Shown: piece after piece, positions 1 through 9,009 of the stretch
Layout: every line of letters starts with the position of its first letter
Position numbering within the stretch: position 1 is the first letter of the stretch
Made by a program: the position numbers and the translations under genes
Notes under the pieces: model-generated
The model's database searches: none
Seen by the model: the letters and a program-made list of their open reading frames with translations, nothing else
What the model was told of the DNA's origin: nothing
DNA from: Neoroseomonas terrae
Lineage (GTDB): Bacteria; Pseudomonadota; Alphaproteobacteria; Acetobacterales; Acetobacteraceae
Direction of reading: 5' to 3'
Assembly: GCF_018129025.1 (NCBI RefSeq)
Contig: NZ_JAAEDI010000039.1
Span: forward strand, 1 to 49,635
DNA length: 49,635 nucleotides

Positions 1-503
1 GCCTCCGCGACGGCAGGGCCTTCGGCCGCGAGCGCCGGCGGCAACGCGGCGCCATAGACGGCGCGCAGATGCGCCAGCCGGCTCGACGGGTCCCGCAGCG
101 CGCCGGCGGGCGCCAGGCCCCAGCCGGCGATCAGCGGCCGCTCATCGACGGCGAGGATCGACTCCGGTCCGGCCAGCACCAGCGCGCCGCGCAGCAGCGG
201 ATCGCTCATCAGCGGCGCCAGCGCGGCGAGCTCGGCGGCGAGGTTCTGCTCCACCGCGGCGCGGCGTTGGGGTGCCAACGCGGCCAGGGGCACCGGGTCT
301 CCGCCTGCCACCGCGTACCAGGACACCGAACCGGTGTTGCGTCCATTGCCCCAGGTGACGACGGGCTCGGCGAACAGCGCCGCGCGTTCCGGGCCGAGCA
401 GCGCGCGCAGCCGCGCATCGGCATCGAGAACGGACACGCCGCCGACCGCGACCGGTTCGAGCCCCGTGAGCTCGGTCTTCAGGATGAAGCGCGGACTCGC
501 CAT
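1..503 (-). CDS. Hypothetical protein, N-terminal part (runs off the left edge)
   Basis: An uninterrupted minus-strand frame starts with ATG at 503-501 (MASPRFILKTELTGLEP) and stays open to base 1, so about 167 N-terminal residues are visible and the C-terminus is missing. There is no signal peptide or membrane segment at the start. The sequence is Ala/Leu/Pro-rich and includes VVTWGNGRNTGSVSW and LIAGWGLAP segments that look like a folded domain. A GGAG lies about 11 nt upstream of the ATG, a loose ribosome binding site. I do not recognise the family. Codon use (G/C third positions) and the long open frame make a real gene likely. It is divergent from the secreted-protein gene at 738. Confidence 0.6.
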   Translation of the reverse strand, partial: MASPRFILKTELTGLEPVAVGGVSVLDADARLRALLGPERAALFAEPVVTWGNGRNTGSVSWYAVAGGDPVPLAALAPQRRAAVEQNLAAELAALAPLMSDPLLRGALVLAGPESILAVDERPLIAGWGLAPAGALRDPSSRLAHLRAVYGAALPPALAAEGPAVAE

Positions 504-737
504 GTCGTCGTCGGCTCCGGAGCGGATAGGGCGGCGCGCAAGGAAACCGCGCCTGTCGCGGGGATAGTAGGCGGCATGGTCTCAACGGAGAATGGCTTCG
601 CCGTGGCGAAACCAGCCCTGGGCGGTTCTTGCGGCGCTGTGTCGTGAAGCACTTCATCCGCCGGCGCGGCCGTGGTTGACCTTGCACCCCTCGCGACGCG
701 AAGCATCGCGCCGCAACGCTTGCCCAAGGTCCGAACG

Positions 738-1079
738 ATGTCGCGCCTCCTGTTCGTGCTCGCCCTGCTGATCGCCTGCCCCGCCCTCGGGCAGGGCCTG
801 CCGACGGCGAAGCCGCCGCCGCTCGGCGCGCCGGGTGGCGCGGCACCGATGCCCGTCCCGATGCCCGCACCCGGGCAGGCACAGGGCGGGGCGCCGGGAC
901 GCTGCGCCGCGCCGCTCGCCGCGGGCTGCCAGCGCATGCAGAGTTCCTGCCAGATGGCTTGCCCGCCGATGTGGAGCACCAACCCGAACGCGCCGGCCTT
1001 CACGCCGACCGACCGCGCCGGCTGCATGCAGCGGTGCTTCCACCAATACCTTTCCTGCCAGCGGCAATACGGCTGCTAA
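738..1079 (+). CDS. Small secreted cysteine-rich protein
   Basis: This 113-residue protein begins MSRLLFVLALLIACPALGQG, a classic Sec signal peptide with cleavage after ALG. A Pro/Ala/Gly-rich linker (PMPVPMPAPGQ) follows, then a C-terminal module with eight cysteines in pairs (CAAPLAAGC, CQMAC, CMQRC, SCQRQYGC), which suggests a disulfide-bonded periplasmic or secreted domain. The start at 738 rather than an upstream in-frame codon places the signal peptide at the N-terminus and an AAGG about 8 nt upstream. I do not recognise a named family. It stands alone, convergent with the next gene. Confidence 0.6.
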   Translation: MSRLLFVLALLIACPALGQGLPTAKPPPLGAPGGAAPMPVPMPAPGQAQGGAPGRCAAPLAAGCQRMQSSCQMACPPMWSTNPNAPAFTPTDRAGCMQRCFHQYLSCQRQYGC

Positions 1080-1144
1080 GCGTTACCACGTCGTCCAAGC
1101 GAAGGCTGTCGCTCAACGTTGGGCCGGCAGCGACGGAGACTGCC

Positions 1145-1450
1145 CTAGCAGCCCTCGATCCCGTACCGCGCCGCCGCGGCGCAGCGCATCGCAACGATGC
1201 GGTCGCCGATCCTGAAGACGCGGAAGCTTTCGCCATTGTCGCAGACGGCGTGGATCGAACCGTTCTGCTGCCGTTCAGCTCGCGTCAGGCGCGGGCAAAC
1301 CTCGGCGTTGAAATTGCCGTGGATGGCGCGGAGCGCGACGCGGCCGGCATCCCCGGCAGGAGCGCCGCTGATCTGCGGCTCCTGCGCCGCCGCGACAACA
1401 GGGCCGGCAGCGACCGCCAGGATTAGGGCATGGAGGACGAGGCGAATCAT
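1145..1450 (-). CDS. Small exported hypothetical protein
   Basis: The product has 101 residues. ATG at 1450 gives MIRLVLHALILAVAAGPVVA followed by AAQ, a Sec signal peptide with probable cleavage after an Ala-rich stretch. The mature part is about 75 residues with four cysteines (VCPRLTR, AVCDNG, MRCAAA, terminal EGC), consistent with two disulfides in the periplasm. The segment NGESFRVFRIGDRIVAMRC looks like two short beta strands. An in-frame start further upstream would bury the signal peptide, so 1450 is preferred. Function is unknown. Confidence 0.6.
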   Translation of the reverse strand: MIRLVLHALILAVAAGPVVAAAQEPQISGAPAGDAGRVALRAIHGNFNAEVCPRLTRAERQQNGSIHAVCDNGESFRVFRIGDRIVAMRCAAAARYGIEGC

Positions 1451-1619
1451 GACACGCAGGTTAGGCGAGCGGGCGCCGGTGCGGAACAGCGTCATCTCCG
1501 CTGTGGCGCCGCCCCCGAGCAAGGCGATAGCGATGTAACGCTGCCACGCTCCTGTTTTTCTTAGATCCCGTGTTGGCGTCTACTTCTATCGAATTGATAA
1601 TACGGCATTTGCAGGAAGG

Positions 1620-2033
1620 CTATGCCTCAACCACGACATAGGATTCCTCTACGCTTACCGGCACCGTCTCAGCCTGGTACGGGCCCTCGACCAGCGTCGC
1701 CCCGGCCTCCACCGCCGCCGGGAAGGGCCGCACCTTCGTTCGCCGCGGATCGAACCAGGACTTCCCGGTGCGGATATCGAACTCCCATTGGTGCCATGGG
1801 CAGCGGATGAACTCCCCGGCGCGGGAGAAGTGATACCGCCCCGGCTCGTCGGACAGCGTCAGTCCGCACTGGATGCCGCCGGACAGCGCACCGCCCTGAT
1901 GCGGGCAACGATCGAGCAACGCAAAGAAGTCGCCATCGAGGTTGAACACCACGATGCGCTTGCCCGCCGCTTCCACCACCTTGCGCCCACCCGGCGGGAT
2001 CTCCGCGACCGGCGCCACGACATGCCGGCTCAT
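1620..2033 (-). CDS. Rieske (2Fe-2S) domain protein
   Basis: A 137-residue stand-alone Rieske ferredoxin-like protein. The two cluster-binding boxes are clear: CPHQGG (near residue 41) and CPWHQWEFD (near residue 85), each supplying one Cys and one His. Length and layout match the small Rieske proteins that serve as electron carriers or ring-hydroxylating oxygenase ferredoxins. The ATG at 2033 (MSRHVVAPVAEIPPGG) overlaps the TGA of the upstream amidohydrolase in an ATGA, so the two are translationally coupled. A redox partner for an oxygenase acting on the amidohydrolases' substrate is plausible, but no oxygenase is visible in the window. Confidence 0.9.
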   Translation of the reverse strand: MSRHVVAPVAEIPPGGRKVVEAAGKRIVVFNLDGDFFALLDRCPHQGGALSGGIQCGLTLSDEPGRYHFSRAGEFIRCPWHQWEFDIRTGKSWFDPRRTKVRPFPAAVEAGATLVEGPYQAETVPVSVEESYVVVEA

Positions 2034-3139
2034 CGGAAGCGATAGATCCGGTTGGCGTTGCCGCCATAGATGGCCGCCCGCTTCTCCTCGGGGATGAAGG
2101 ATGGGACGGCGAGCCGCGGGTCGTCGAAGTCCCAGTGCGGGTAGTCGGACGCGAACAGGATGCGGTCCCACCCGATCCATTCCATGGCGTCGAGCAGATG
2201 CTCCGGCCGCTCGGGCTCCTCGATCGGCTGGGTCGAGACGAAGACGTGGTCGCGCATGTATTCCGACGGCGCGCGGGTCAGATGCGGCACCTCATCCTTC
2301 AGCCGCTTCCACGAGGCGTCGAGACGCCAACCCAGTGATGGCATCCAGCCGAAGCCGCACTCGATCATGACCGCCTTCGCGTCGGGGAAGCGTTCGAACA
2401 CGCCCTCCACGACCATCGAGGCGACCTGCGCCTGGGCCGAGGTCGCGTGTTCCTGCACTTCCTCGACATAGAAGGACGGCCAGCCGCCATTGGTCATGGC
2501 GTGGCCCGAATAGCCGAAGGCGTGGATGCCGATGGGCAGCCCCACCTCCGCGGCGGCCTCATAGATCGGCCAGTAACGCTGGCGGCCAAGCGGCTCGCAG
2601 GTGCGGCTCATCAACAGCACCTGGCAGAAGCGCGGATCGCCCGCCCAGTGCCGTATCTCGGCGGCCGAGGCCGCGCCGTCCTCGTAAGGCACGACGATGG
2701 ACCCGCGCAGCCGGTCCTCATGCCGCAGCCAGTGCTCGACCTGCCATTCATTCACCGCGCGTGCGAGTGCCGCCGAGAGCCCGTCATTCACATCGCCCTG
2801 GCCCGACGGCTGCAACGGGTTCAGCACGCCGATATCCATCCCGTAGCGGTCGAGCAGTTGCTCCTGCAGGAACGGCAGATCGGACGCCGGCGGCCCGCCG
2901 CCCGGCGGCCAGGCATCCCGGCGGCAGGCCAGCGGCGCGGCCTTTGGGAAGGGATACCCTTTGGCGAAACCATGCCGGGCGTGGATGCCGTAGGTGGTCA
3001 GCCGGTGCCAGTCGGCATCCGACATGAACGGCCGGAACTCGGCGAGGTCGCGGACGCGCGGGTGGATGTCGACATCCACCAGGCCGAGCGTCGCGGCGGC
3101 GGGGCGTCCCGGCGACGCGATCGGGCGGACGAGGTTCAT
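2030..3139 (-). CDS. Amidohydrolase family protein (PF04909 type)
   Basis: This 369-residue protein has the layout of the amidohydrolase_2 (ACMSD-like) TIM barrels. It has an N-terminal metal-site segment VDVDIHPRV, a mid-barrel PIGIHAFGYSGH histidine segment, AVMIECGFGWMPSL, and a C-terminal FASDYPHWDFDDP carrying the catalytic Asp. These enzymes hydrolyse or decarboxylate small organic acids and amides with a divalent metal; the substrate here cannot be read. ATG at 3139 follows AGGAGG at good spacing and overlaps the stop of the upstream paralogue (ATGA). Middle gene of a coupled three-gene unit that ends with a Rieske protein. Confidence 0.9.
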   Translation of the reverse strand: MNLVRPIASPGRPAAATLGLVDVDIHPRVRDLAEFRPFMSDADWHRLTTYGIHARHGFAKGYPFPKAAPLACRRDAWPPGGGPPASDLPFLQEQLLDRYGMDIGVLNPLQPSGQGDVNDGLSAALARAVNEWQVEHWLRHEDRLRGSIVVPYEDGAASAAEIRHWAGDPRFCQVLLMSRTCEPLGRQRYWPIYEAAAEVGLPIGIHAFGYSGHAMTNGGWPSFYVEEVQEHATSAQAQVASMVVEGVFERFPDAKAVMIECGFGWMPSLGWRLDASWKRLKDEVPHLTRAPSEYMRDHVFVSTQPIEEPERPEHLLDAMEWIGWDRILFASDYPHWDFDDPRLAVPSFIPEEKRAAIYGGNANRIYRFR

Positions 3140-4200
3140 GCGTTTCCTCCTTCTTCCCCGATCCGAACATAGGTCGCCCGCGGGTTGTCCACCATGATCT
3201 TCGGCAGCAGCCCCGGCGGCAGGCCGGGCGGGACCAGTGCGTCGCCCTCGAAATGGGCATGTGGCCAGTCGGTCGCCCAGAGCAGCATCTCGTCGGAACG
3301 CAGGTGGTCGAGGAGGCGCGAGACGGTGTCGGCGTCCTCGGGCGCATCGAAGGGGCGGACGGTGAGGCGCACCTGATCGCGGATGATCTCGGCCGGCGGC
3401 CGGTCCACCCACGGGATCTCGAAGCGCACGCCCTTCCACGACTTGCCGAGCCGCCAGAGGAAGGCCGGCAGCCAGCTGACCCCCGATTCCACCAGCACGA
3501 CCTTCAGCCCCGGGAACTTGCCGAACACGCCCTCGGTCAGCAGGGACGCCAGCGATGCCTGGAAGCCGTAGGCGTTGGAGACGTATTCCTCGACATGCCA
3601 GGACGGCCAACCGACCGAGGTCGGCGGATGCCGCCAGGCGCTGCCGGCGTGGATCGCAAGCGGCAGCCCGGCCTTCTCCAGCGCCGCGTGCACCGGCCAC
3701 CATTCGCGCCGCCCGAGCGGGATCTCGCCCATGCACAGCACCATGGCCTGCACGAAGCGGCGATCCGGCGACAGTCGCTCGATCTCGGCCAGAGCCTCCT
3801 CGACACCGTTCGGCAGCAGGATCGCGGCGCGCAGCCGCGCGTCGCGATCGAGCCATTCGGCCCGGACCCAATCGTTCACCGCGCGGGCCATCGCCGCCGA
3901 CATGTCGCGGCTGAACGGAAGTTGCACCGGGAACAGCGGGTTCAGGATGCCGATCGCGGCGCCCCAGCGGTCCAGCGCCTGTTCCTGCAACTGCCCGACG
4001 GTGGAGGGGGCGCTACCCTTCGGCCCGCGCCAGTCCCCGCGCACGGAGGACGGCGCGTTCGGCGGATAGGAGGCGCTTTCGAGCACCTCGATCCCGCGCT
4101 CCTTCAGCGTGTGGCGCCAATGGTCGTCCATGTAGGGCAGCAGCGCCGCCACGCCGGGCACGCCCGGGTGCAGGTCGCAGTCGATGGCCGCGTCCGTCAC
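3136..4200 (-). CDS. Amidohydrolase family protein (paralogue of the next gene)
   Basis: A 354-residue amidohydrolase related to the one at 2030-3139. Its N-terminal motif is IDCDLHPGVPG, with PLAIHAGSAWRHPP mid-barrel, VVLVESGVSWLPAF, and WATDWPHAHFEGD near the C-terminus. The start is a GTG at 4200 preceded by GAGGAAAC; longer in-frame options run into the divergent promoter region and give low-quality sequence. The 4-nt overlap with the downstream paralogue indicates coupled translation and possibly a hetero-oligomer or two consecutive steps. The 160-bp gap to the divergent MBL gene probably holds both promoters. Confidence 0.88.
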   Translation of the reverse strand: MTDAAIDCDLHPGVPGVAALLPYMDDHWRHTLKERGIEVLESASYPPNAPSSVRGDWRGPKGSAPSTVGQLQEQALDRWGAAIGILNPLFPVQLPFSRDMSAAMARAVNDWVRAEWLDRDARLRAAILLPNGVEEALAEIERLSPDRRFVQAMVLCMGEIPLGRREWWPVHAALEKAGLPLAIHAGSAWRHPPTSVGWPSWHVEEYVSNAYGFQASLASLLTEGVFGKFPGLKVVLVESGVSWLPAFLWRLGKSWKGVRFEIPWVDRPPAEIIRDQVRLTVRPFDAPEDADTVSRLLDHLRSDEMLLWATDWPHAHFEGDALVPPGLPPGLLPKIMVDNPRATYVRIGEEGGNA

Positions 4201-4360
4201 GTTTCCTCTTCGCCTCTTCTGCCGTGGCGTCGCGACAGGTTCGCCGCGATGGGCGCCCAGGGCAATACCGGGCGGGATCACGGCGGTGCCATGGGGCGGC
4301 GGCAGCCATGTCCAGGCGGGGATTGAGCCGCCGGCCCGGCCGGGCCACGCTGTCCGCGAC

Positions 4361-5389
4361 ATGGACATCGAAATCCCTCCGCCGGGCGAGGCGCGCGACA
4401 TCATTCCGGGCCTGCGCTGGATGCGCTTCCCCCTGCCCTTTCCGCCGAATCACGTGAATGCCTGGCTGCTGGAGTACGAGGCCGGCGGCGTGAACGCGCC
4501 CCCCAAATGGCTCGCCATCGATACCGGCGTCGCCAATGACGAGACCCGGGGGCATTGGCACACGGCGCTGACGGGTGCGGCCTTCGGCGGGGGCGTGCTC
4601 GGCCGGCTGCTCGTCACGCATTTCCATCCCGATCATGCGGGGCTCATGGGCTGGCTATCCGAAACGCACGGCGTCACGCCGGAGATGACGCGCATCGAAT
4701 GGCTCACCTCGCGCGCGGTCTGGTACGACACCGGCACCGACATGCTGCAACAGCAGGCCGAATTCGCCCGCATCGCCGGGGCGCCGGAAGCCTACAGCGC
4801 CTATCTGCTGCGGCGCGGGGCGCTTTACGCGAAGGCGGTCGCGCCGCTGCCCCGCACCTTCCGCGCCATCGCGGATGGCGAAACGCTGACGATCGGCGGG
4901 CGGAAGTGGCGGGTGATGACCGGCCAGGGCCACGCCCCCGACATGGCCTGCCTGTTCTGCGAGGAGGAAAAGGTCCTGATCGCTGCCGACCAAGTGCTGC
5001 CGCGCATCACGCCCTATGTCGGCCTGCATGCGGGTGAACCCGACGGCGATCCGCTCGGTGGCTTCCTCTCGACGATCGACCGCTTCCGCGTGCTGCCAGA
5101 GGACACGCTCGTGCTGCCATCGCATGGCGAGCCTTTCACCGGGCTGCATGCGCGGCTCGATGCGCTGGCCAACCACCACGCCGAACGGCTCGACGCCCTG
5201 GACGATGCCATCGGTGTGCCGAAGACCGCCCACGATTTGCTGCCCGTGCTGTTCCGCCGGCCTCTGGATGACCGCAGCCTCGGCTTCGCGCTGGGCGAAA
5301 CCCTCGCGCATCTGCGCCGACTGGAACACACCGGCCGCGCCTGGCGCCGGTTCAGGGCTGACGGCGTCGTGCTGTGGGAGAGACGCTGA
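4361..5389 (+). CDS. MBL-fold metallo-hydrolase
   Basis: A 342-residue metallo-beta-lactamase-fold protein with the HxHxDH zinc motif in THFHPDHAGLMGW (about residue 88), further metal ligands in GQGHAPDMA and AADQV, and a final histidine in LVLPSHGEPFTG. A helical C-terminal extension of about 80 residues (LDALANHHAERLDALDDAIG...) is typical of the lactamase_B plus MBL-associated C-terminal domain subfamily that acts on thioesters or small esters. ATG 4361 (MDIEIPPPGEARDII) is chosen as the first methionine that begins a plausible fold. It is immediately upstream of the gamma-glutamyltransferase-like gene (2-nt gap) and divergent from the amidohydrolases. Confidence 0.88.
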   Translation: MDIEIPPPGEARDIIPGLRWMRFPLPFPPNHVNAWLLEYEAGGVNAPPKWLAIDTGVANDETRGHWHTALTGAAFGGGVLGRLLVTHFHPDHAGLMGWLSETHGVTPEMTRIEWLTSRAVWYDTGTDMLQQQAEFARIAGAPEAYSAYLLRRGALYAKAVAPLPRTFRAIADGETLTIGGRKWRVMTGQGHAPDMACLFCEEEKVLIAADQVLPRITPYVGLHAGEPDGDPLGGFLSTIDRFRVLPEDTLVLPSHGEPFTGLHARLDALANHHAERLDALDDAIGVPKTAHDLLPVLFRRPLDDRSLGFALGETLAHLRRLEHTGRAWRRFRADGVVLWERR

Positions 5390-5391
5390 CC

Positions 5392-7026
5392 ATGCCGCGC
5401 CCCGCCCGCCGCATCCCGCCCGCCCGCGCCATGATCGTGGCACCCCAGCCGGAAGCGGTGGAGGCCGGCGCGGCCGTCCTCGCCGCCGGCGGCAACGCGA
5501 TGGACGCAGTGCTCGCCTGCGCGTTCACGCAGGGCGTGGTGGACCCGATGATGTGCGGCATCGGCGGGCTCGGCGTCATGACCGTGCATGACCCCAGGAC
5601 CGACACGGAGGTCGTCTTCGACGGGCTCGCCCCCTGCCCTGCCGGCGCGCATGCCGAGATGTGGTCGAACCTGTTCGAACGCGAGTGCTCCGACGGCTAC
5701 GGTTTCGTGCTGCGCGGCGCGGTGAATGAGATGGGCCGCACCGCCGTCACCGTGCCCTCCATTCTCCGCAGCTTCGCCGATGCGCACGACGCCTTTGGCC
5801 GCATGCCGTGGTCCGGCCTGTTCGACGGCGCGATCGCCTGCGCGCGGGATGGCTGGATGGTGCGCCCGCACGTCCACACGATGATGGCGATGGACGAAAG
5901 CGCCTATGGCCGCGTCAGCACCGCCGAAAAGCTGAAACTGACCGAGGATGGCGCGCGGCTGTACCTGCGCGCGGACGGCACACCGAAACGGCCGGGCGAG
6001 ACGGTCGTGAATCCCGAGCTGGCCACGACGCTCGCGACCATCGCCCGTGACGGTGCCGACGCCTTCTACACCGGCGAGATCGCCCGTCGCATCGCCACCG
6101 ACATGGCAGCCCATGGCGGGCTGATCACCGAGGCCGACCTCGCTGCCGTGCGGTCGCGCCGCGTCGCACCGCTCCGCGTGCCCTATCGCGGTCGCACGCT
6201 GGTGCTGCCGCCGCCGCCTGCGGGCGGCGTCTTTGTGGGCGAGGTGCTGCGCATCCTGGAACATTTCGACCTGCCGGCGATGGGTCACAACAGCCCGGCC
6301 ATGATCGTCGCGCTGGCCGAGGCGATGAAGATCGCCGGCATCGACAAGGACACCCATGTCGGCGATCCGGACTTCGTACCGGTGCCGCTCGACCGGCTGC
6401 TCGGTGACGACCACACGGCCGACGCGGCCGAGCGCATCCGCCGCGGCGAGCGCACCAGCCTGGAGCGCACAGGCGCCGAGCCGAAGGGGACCACCACCAT
6501 CTCCTGCGTCGATGCGGAGGGGCTGGTGGTATCGGTCACGCATACGCTCGGCGTGCCCTCCGGCGTCGTCGTGCCGGGCATGGGCTTCATGCTGAATGGC
6601 GCGATGAACTGGTACGATCCGCGACCGGGGCGCGCGACCTCCTACGCGCCGGGCAAGCGGCGGTATTCGTCCATGTCCCCGCTGATCGTCATGGAAGGCG
6701 ATACGCCGGTCGCGACCCTCGGCGCGCCCGGCGGCGCCTGGATCGGCGTCGCGCTGGCGCAGGTGCTGGTCAACCTGTTCGATTTCGGCATGGGCATCCA
6801 GGAAGCCGTGCTCGCGCCCCGCGTCAGCGCCACGAGCGGAACGCTCGACCTGTCGCTGCGCATCCCGCGCGCGACCGAGGCGGCGCTCGCCGCCGACGGG
6901 TATCGTGTGAAGCGCGTGCCGACGACCTACGCCTTCGCCGGCGTCCATGGCATCACCTTCTGGGACGGCATGCTGGACGGCGCCGCCGATCCACAGCGGG
7001 ATGGCTACCCGGCCGGCATCGCCTGA
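5392..7026 (+). CDS. Gamma-glutamyltransferase-like Ntn hydrolase
   Basis: This 544-residue protein spans the whole gamma-glutamyltranspeptidase/cephalosporin acylase family. The large-subunit part contains AAGGNAMDAVLACAFTQGVVDPMMCGIGG. The autoprocessing site lies at PKGTTTISCVDAEG, where the first Thr of TTT would be the new N-terminal nucleophile. The small subunit includes GVPSGVVVPGMGFMLNGAM, SYAPGKRRYSSMSPLIV and LGAPGGAWIG. There is no signal peptide, so it is probably cytoplasmic, unlike classical periplasmic GGT. ATG 5392 has GGAGAG about 9 nt upstream. It is co-transcribed with the MBL hydrolase, so a joint hydrolytic pathway for an amide-linked compound is plausible. Confidence 0.9.
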   Translation: MPRPARRIPPARAMIVAPQPEAVEAGAAVLAAGGNAMDAVLACAFTQGVVDPMMCGIGGLGVMTVHDPRTDTEVVFDGLAPCPAGAHAEMWSNLFERECSDGYGFVLRGAVNEMGRTAVTVPSILRSFADAHDAFGRMPWSGLFDGAIACARDGWMVRPHVHTMMAMDESAYGRVSTAEKLKLTEDGARLYLRADGTPKRPGETVVNPELATTLATIARDGADAFYTGEIARRIATDMAAHGGLITEADLAAVRSRRVAPLRVPYRGRTLVLPPPPAGGVFVGEVLRILEHFDLPAMGHNSPAMIVALAEAMKIAGIDKDTHVGDPDFVPVPLDRLLGDDHTADAAERIRRGERTSLERTGAEPKGTTTISCVDAEGLVVSVTHTLGVPSGVVVPGMGFMLNGAMNWYDPRPGRATSYAPGKRRYSSMSPLIVMEGDTPVATLGAPGGAWIGVALAQVLVNLFDFGMGIQEAVLAPRVSATSGTLDLSLRIPRATEAALAADGYRVKRVPTTYAFAGVHGITFWDGMLDGAADPQRDGYPAGIA

Positions 7027-7224
7027 AACCCGCGCGGACGCGCCTGGAGACGCATCTCGCTTGGAGCCCCGCACCCCGCTACCGACCCGTGGCGCGATTC
7101 CCCTGGCCCTTCCAGACGGACCATGACCGCCCCGGTTGCGCAGCCCCAGCATTTCAACGACGCTCCGGTTCGCAGCGGGACGCGGAGTGACCAGTACCCG
7201 CGCGATCCGAAGGAAATGCCGCCC

Positions 7225-7656
7225 ATGCTGCTTCGTCGTTGCCTGCCGGTGCTCGCCCTGACGGGCGCCGCGGGGTTCGTCCCGGCCGCCCACGCCCAGT
7301 CCCCGCAATTCCCGCCCTGTCCGACGACGGTGGAGGTCGCGCAGCAATTCACCGGCACCGCGCCGGAGGGCTGGCAGGTCGTGCAGCGCCCGACGGACCG
7401 GCGGATCGTCGACATCCGCTTCCAGAACGGCCCGTCGCCGACCGAGCCCTTCATCGCTCATTCATCGGGCAGCGGCCCTGGCGCGAGCTGGAGCCTGCAC
7501 TACGAATTCCCGGCCTCGCGCAGCTCGGTCTACATGGTCTGCATCTATGCCGACACGGCCTTCGCCGCGATCCGGGAGGTCCGCGGCCCGCTGCCGCCGC
7601 GCGCGACCGTCACCTACGATCACGTCAACTTCCGGACGACGCTCTCCTACCCCTGA
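7225..7656 (+). CDS. Exported hypothetical protein (STY0301-like)
   Basis: A protein of 143 residues (146 if the ATG at 7216 is used). MLLRRCLPVLALTGAAGF followed by VPAAHAQ is a Sec signal peptide. AAGGA at 7210-7214 is spaced properly for 7225 but not for 7216, so 7225 is preferred. The mature region begins CPTTVEVAQQF and contains GWQVV, FQNGP, WSLHYEF and YMVCIYADT, then PPRATVTYD. This order resembles the STY0301 family of small periplasmic proteins (an N-terminal Cys, then WxC-type and TVTYD-like strands). Function is unknown. It sits alone between the GGT-like and M20 genes. Confidence 0.6.
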   Translation: MLLRRCLPVLALTGAAGFVPAAHAQSPQFPPCPTTVEVAQQFTGTAPEGWQVVQRPTDRRIVDIRFQNGPSPTEPFIAHSSGSGPGASWSLHYEFPASRSSVYMVCIYADTAFAAIREVRGPLPPRATVTYDHVNFRTTLSYP

Positions 7657-7740
7657 CGGCGGCACCGGCCGGCCCCTTACCCCGGGGCCGCCACCCGCCT
7701 ATGAGGGGGCCCATCCGAACGCCCCGATGGACACCGCCTC

Positions 7741-8961
7741 ATGAACGCCTCCGAGACCATCGCCGCCATCCGTGCGGATGCCCGCTTCGCCAAGGCGGCC
7801 GCGCAGCTTGCCGCCGATCACGACCGCACCGTGCAGGACGTGATCACGTTGACCGAAATCCCCTCCCCGCCCTTCGGGGAGGAGAAGCGCGCCGCGGCCT
7901 ATCTCGACATGCTTAAGGCGCACGGCCTCGAAGCGGTCGAGCAGGACGAGATCGGCAACGTCATGGGCATCCGCCGCGGCTACGGCAATGGCGACCTGCT
8001 GGTCGTCGCCGCGCATCTCGACACGGTCTTCCCCCCGGGCACCGATGTGCGCGTGCGCCGCGAGGGGACGAAGCTGTTCGCGCCCGGCGTGTCGGACGAC
8101 ACATGGTCGCTGGCGGTGAACCTCGCCTTCATCCGTGCGCTGGACGCGGCCGGCATCCGCACGCGGCAGGACATCCTGTTCCTCGGCGATGTGGGCGAGG
8201 AAGGGCTCGGCGACCTGCGCGGCGTGCGGCACTTCTTCGAGAAGTCGCGCTATCGGCCGAAGGTGCGCGACTTCCTGACGGTGGACAGCCCGCAGGTGGA
8301 ACACATCGTCTCGGGCGGCGTCGGCTCCCGGCGCTATCGCGTGACGTTCCGTGGGCCGGGCGGGCACTCCTACGCCGCCTTCGGCCTGGTGAACCCGATG
8401 TATGCGATGGCCGAGGCAGCGCGTGGGCTCGCCGCCGTCGAGGTACCGAAGTCGCCGCCCACCACGCATTGCGTCTCCGTCGTCTCAGGCGGCACCTCGA
8501 TCAACGCCATCGCCAATGCGGTGACGATCGAGGTCGACCTACGCTCCGCCTCGGCCGCTGAGTTGCAGCGGCTCGATGAACGCTTCCTGAAGATCGTCGA
8601 TGAGGCCGTGGCGACCGAGAACGCCGCGCGCTCGACCGCCGCCGGCGTGATCACCGCCGAGATCGCCCGGGTAGGCGACCGGCCGGCCGGCGAGACGCCG
8701 GCACGGTCGCCGATCTGCGCCATCGCCGCCGCCGCCGTCGCCTCCGAGGGTTACGCGCCGCGGTTCGAATTCTCCTCGACCGACGCGAATGTTCCGATGA
8801 GCCTCGGCATCCCGGCGCTCAAGGTCGGCGCCGGCGGGCGCGGCGGCCGGGCGCATTCGCTGGACGAATGGCTGGATGTCGAACCGGGCGAAAGCCTGCG
8901 CGGCATGCGGACCACGCTCGCCACCATCCTGGCCCTGGCTGGAATGGAAGGCATCGGCTGA
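7741..8961 (+). CDS. M20 family metallopeptidase
   Basis: A 406-residue zinc peptidase/deacylase of the M20 (PepT/ArgE/carboxypeptidase G2) clan. Metal and catalytic residues are visible in order: AAHLDTVF (His and catalytic Asp), GVSDDTWS (bridging Asp), LGDVGEEGLGD (catalytic Glu-Glu), STDANVPM and a C-terminal AHSLDEW (His). The lid/dimerisation domain (GGVGSRRYRVTFRGPGGHSY) interrupts the catalytic domain around residues 195-310 as expected. No signal peptide, so cytoplasmic. It follows the other hydrolases and may act on the same class of acylated or dipeptide-like substrates. Confidence 0.92.
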   Translation: MNASETIAAIRADARFAKAAAQLAADHDRTVQDVITLTEIPSPPFGEEKRAAAYLDMLKAHGLEAVEQDEIGNVMGIRRGYGNGDLLVVAAHLDTVFPPGTDVRVRREGTKLFAPGVSDDTWSLAVNLAFIRALDAAGIRTRQDILFLGDVGEEGLGDLRGVRHFFEKSRYRPKVRDFLTVDSPQVEHIVSGGVGSRRYRVTFRGPGGHSYAAFGLVNPMYAMAEAARGLAAVEVPKSPPTTHCVSVVSGGTSINAIANAVTIEVDLRSASAAELQRLDERFLKIVDEAVATENAARSTAAGVITAEIARVGDRPAGETPARSPICAIAAAAVASEGYAPRFEFSSTDANVPMSLGIPALKVGAGGRGGRAHSLDEWLDVEPGESLRGMRTTLATILALAGMEGIG

Positions 8962-9009
8962 CCACGGACGGGCGCGGAGGGGCCAAGGCCCCTCCATCGA
9001 CCGGTCGGA

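Noticed and set aside
142..882. A 246-codon minus-strand frame
   Set aside because: It overlaps the better-supported frames at 1-503 (minus) and 738-1079 (plus), and is almost only Arg/Ala/Gly/Pro.
5014..7461. An 815-codon open frame on the minus strand
   Set aside because: It is the antisense of the GGT-like gene. Its translation is Arg/His/Gly/Ala-rich without a fold, as expected for shadows of GC-rich genes.
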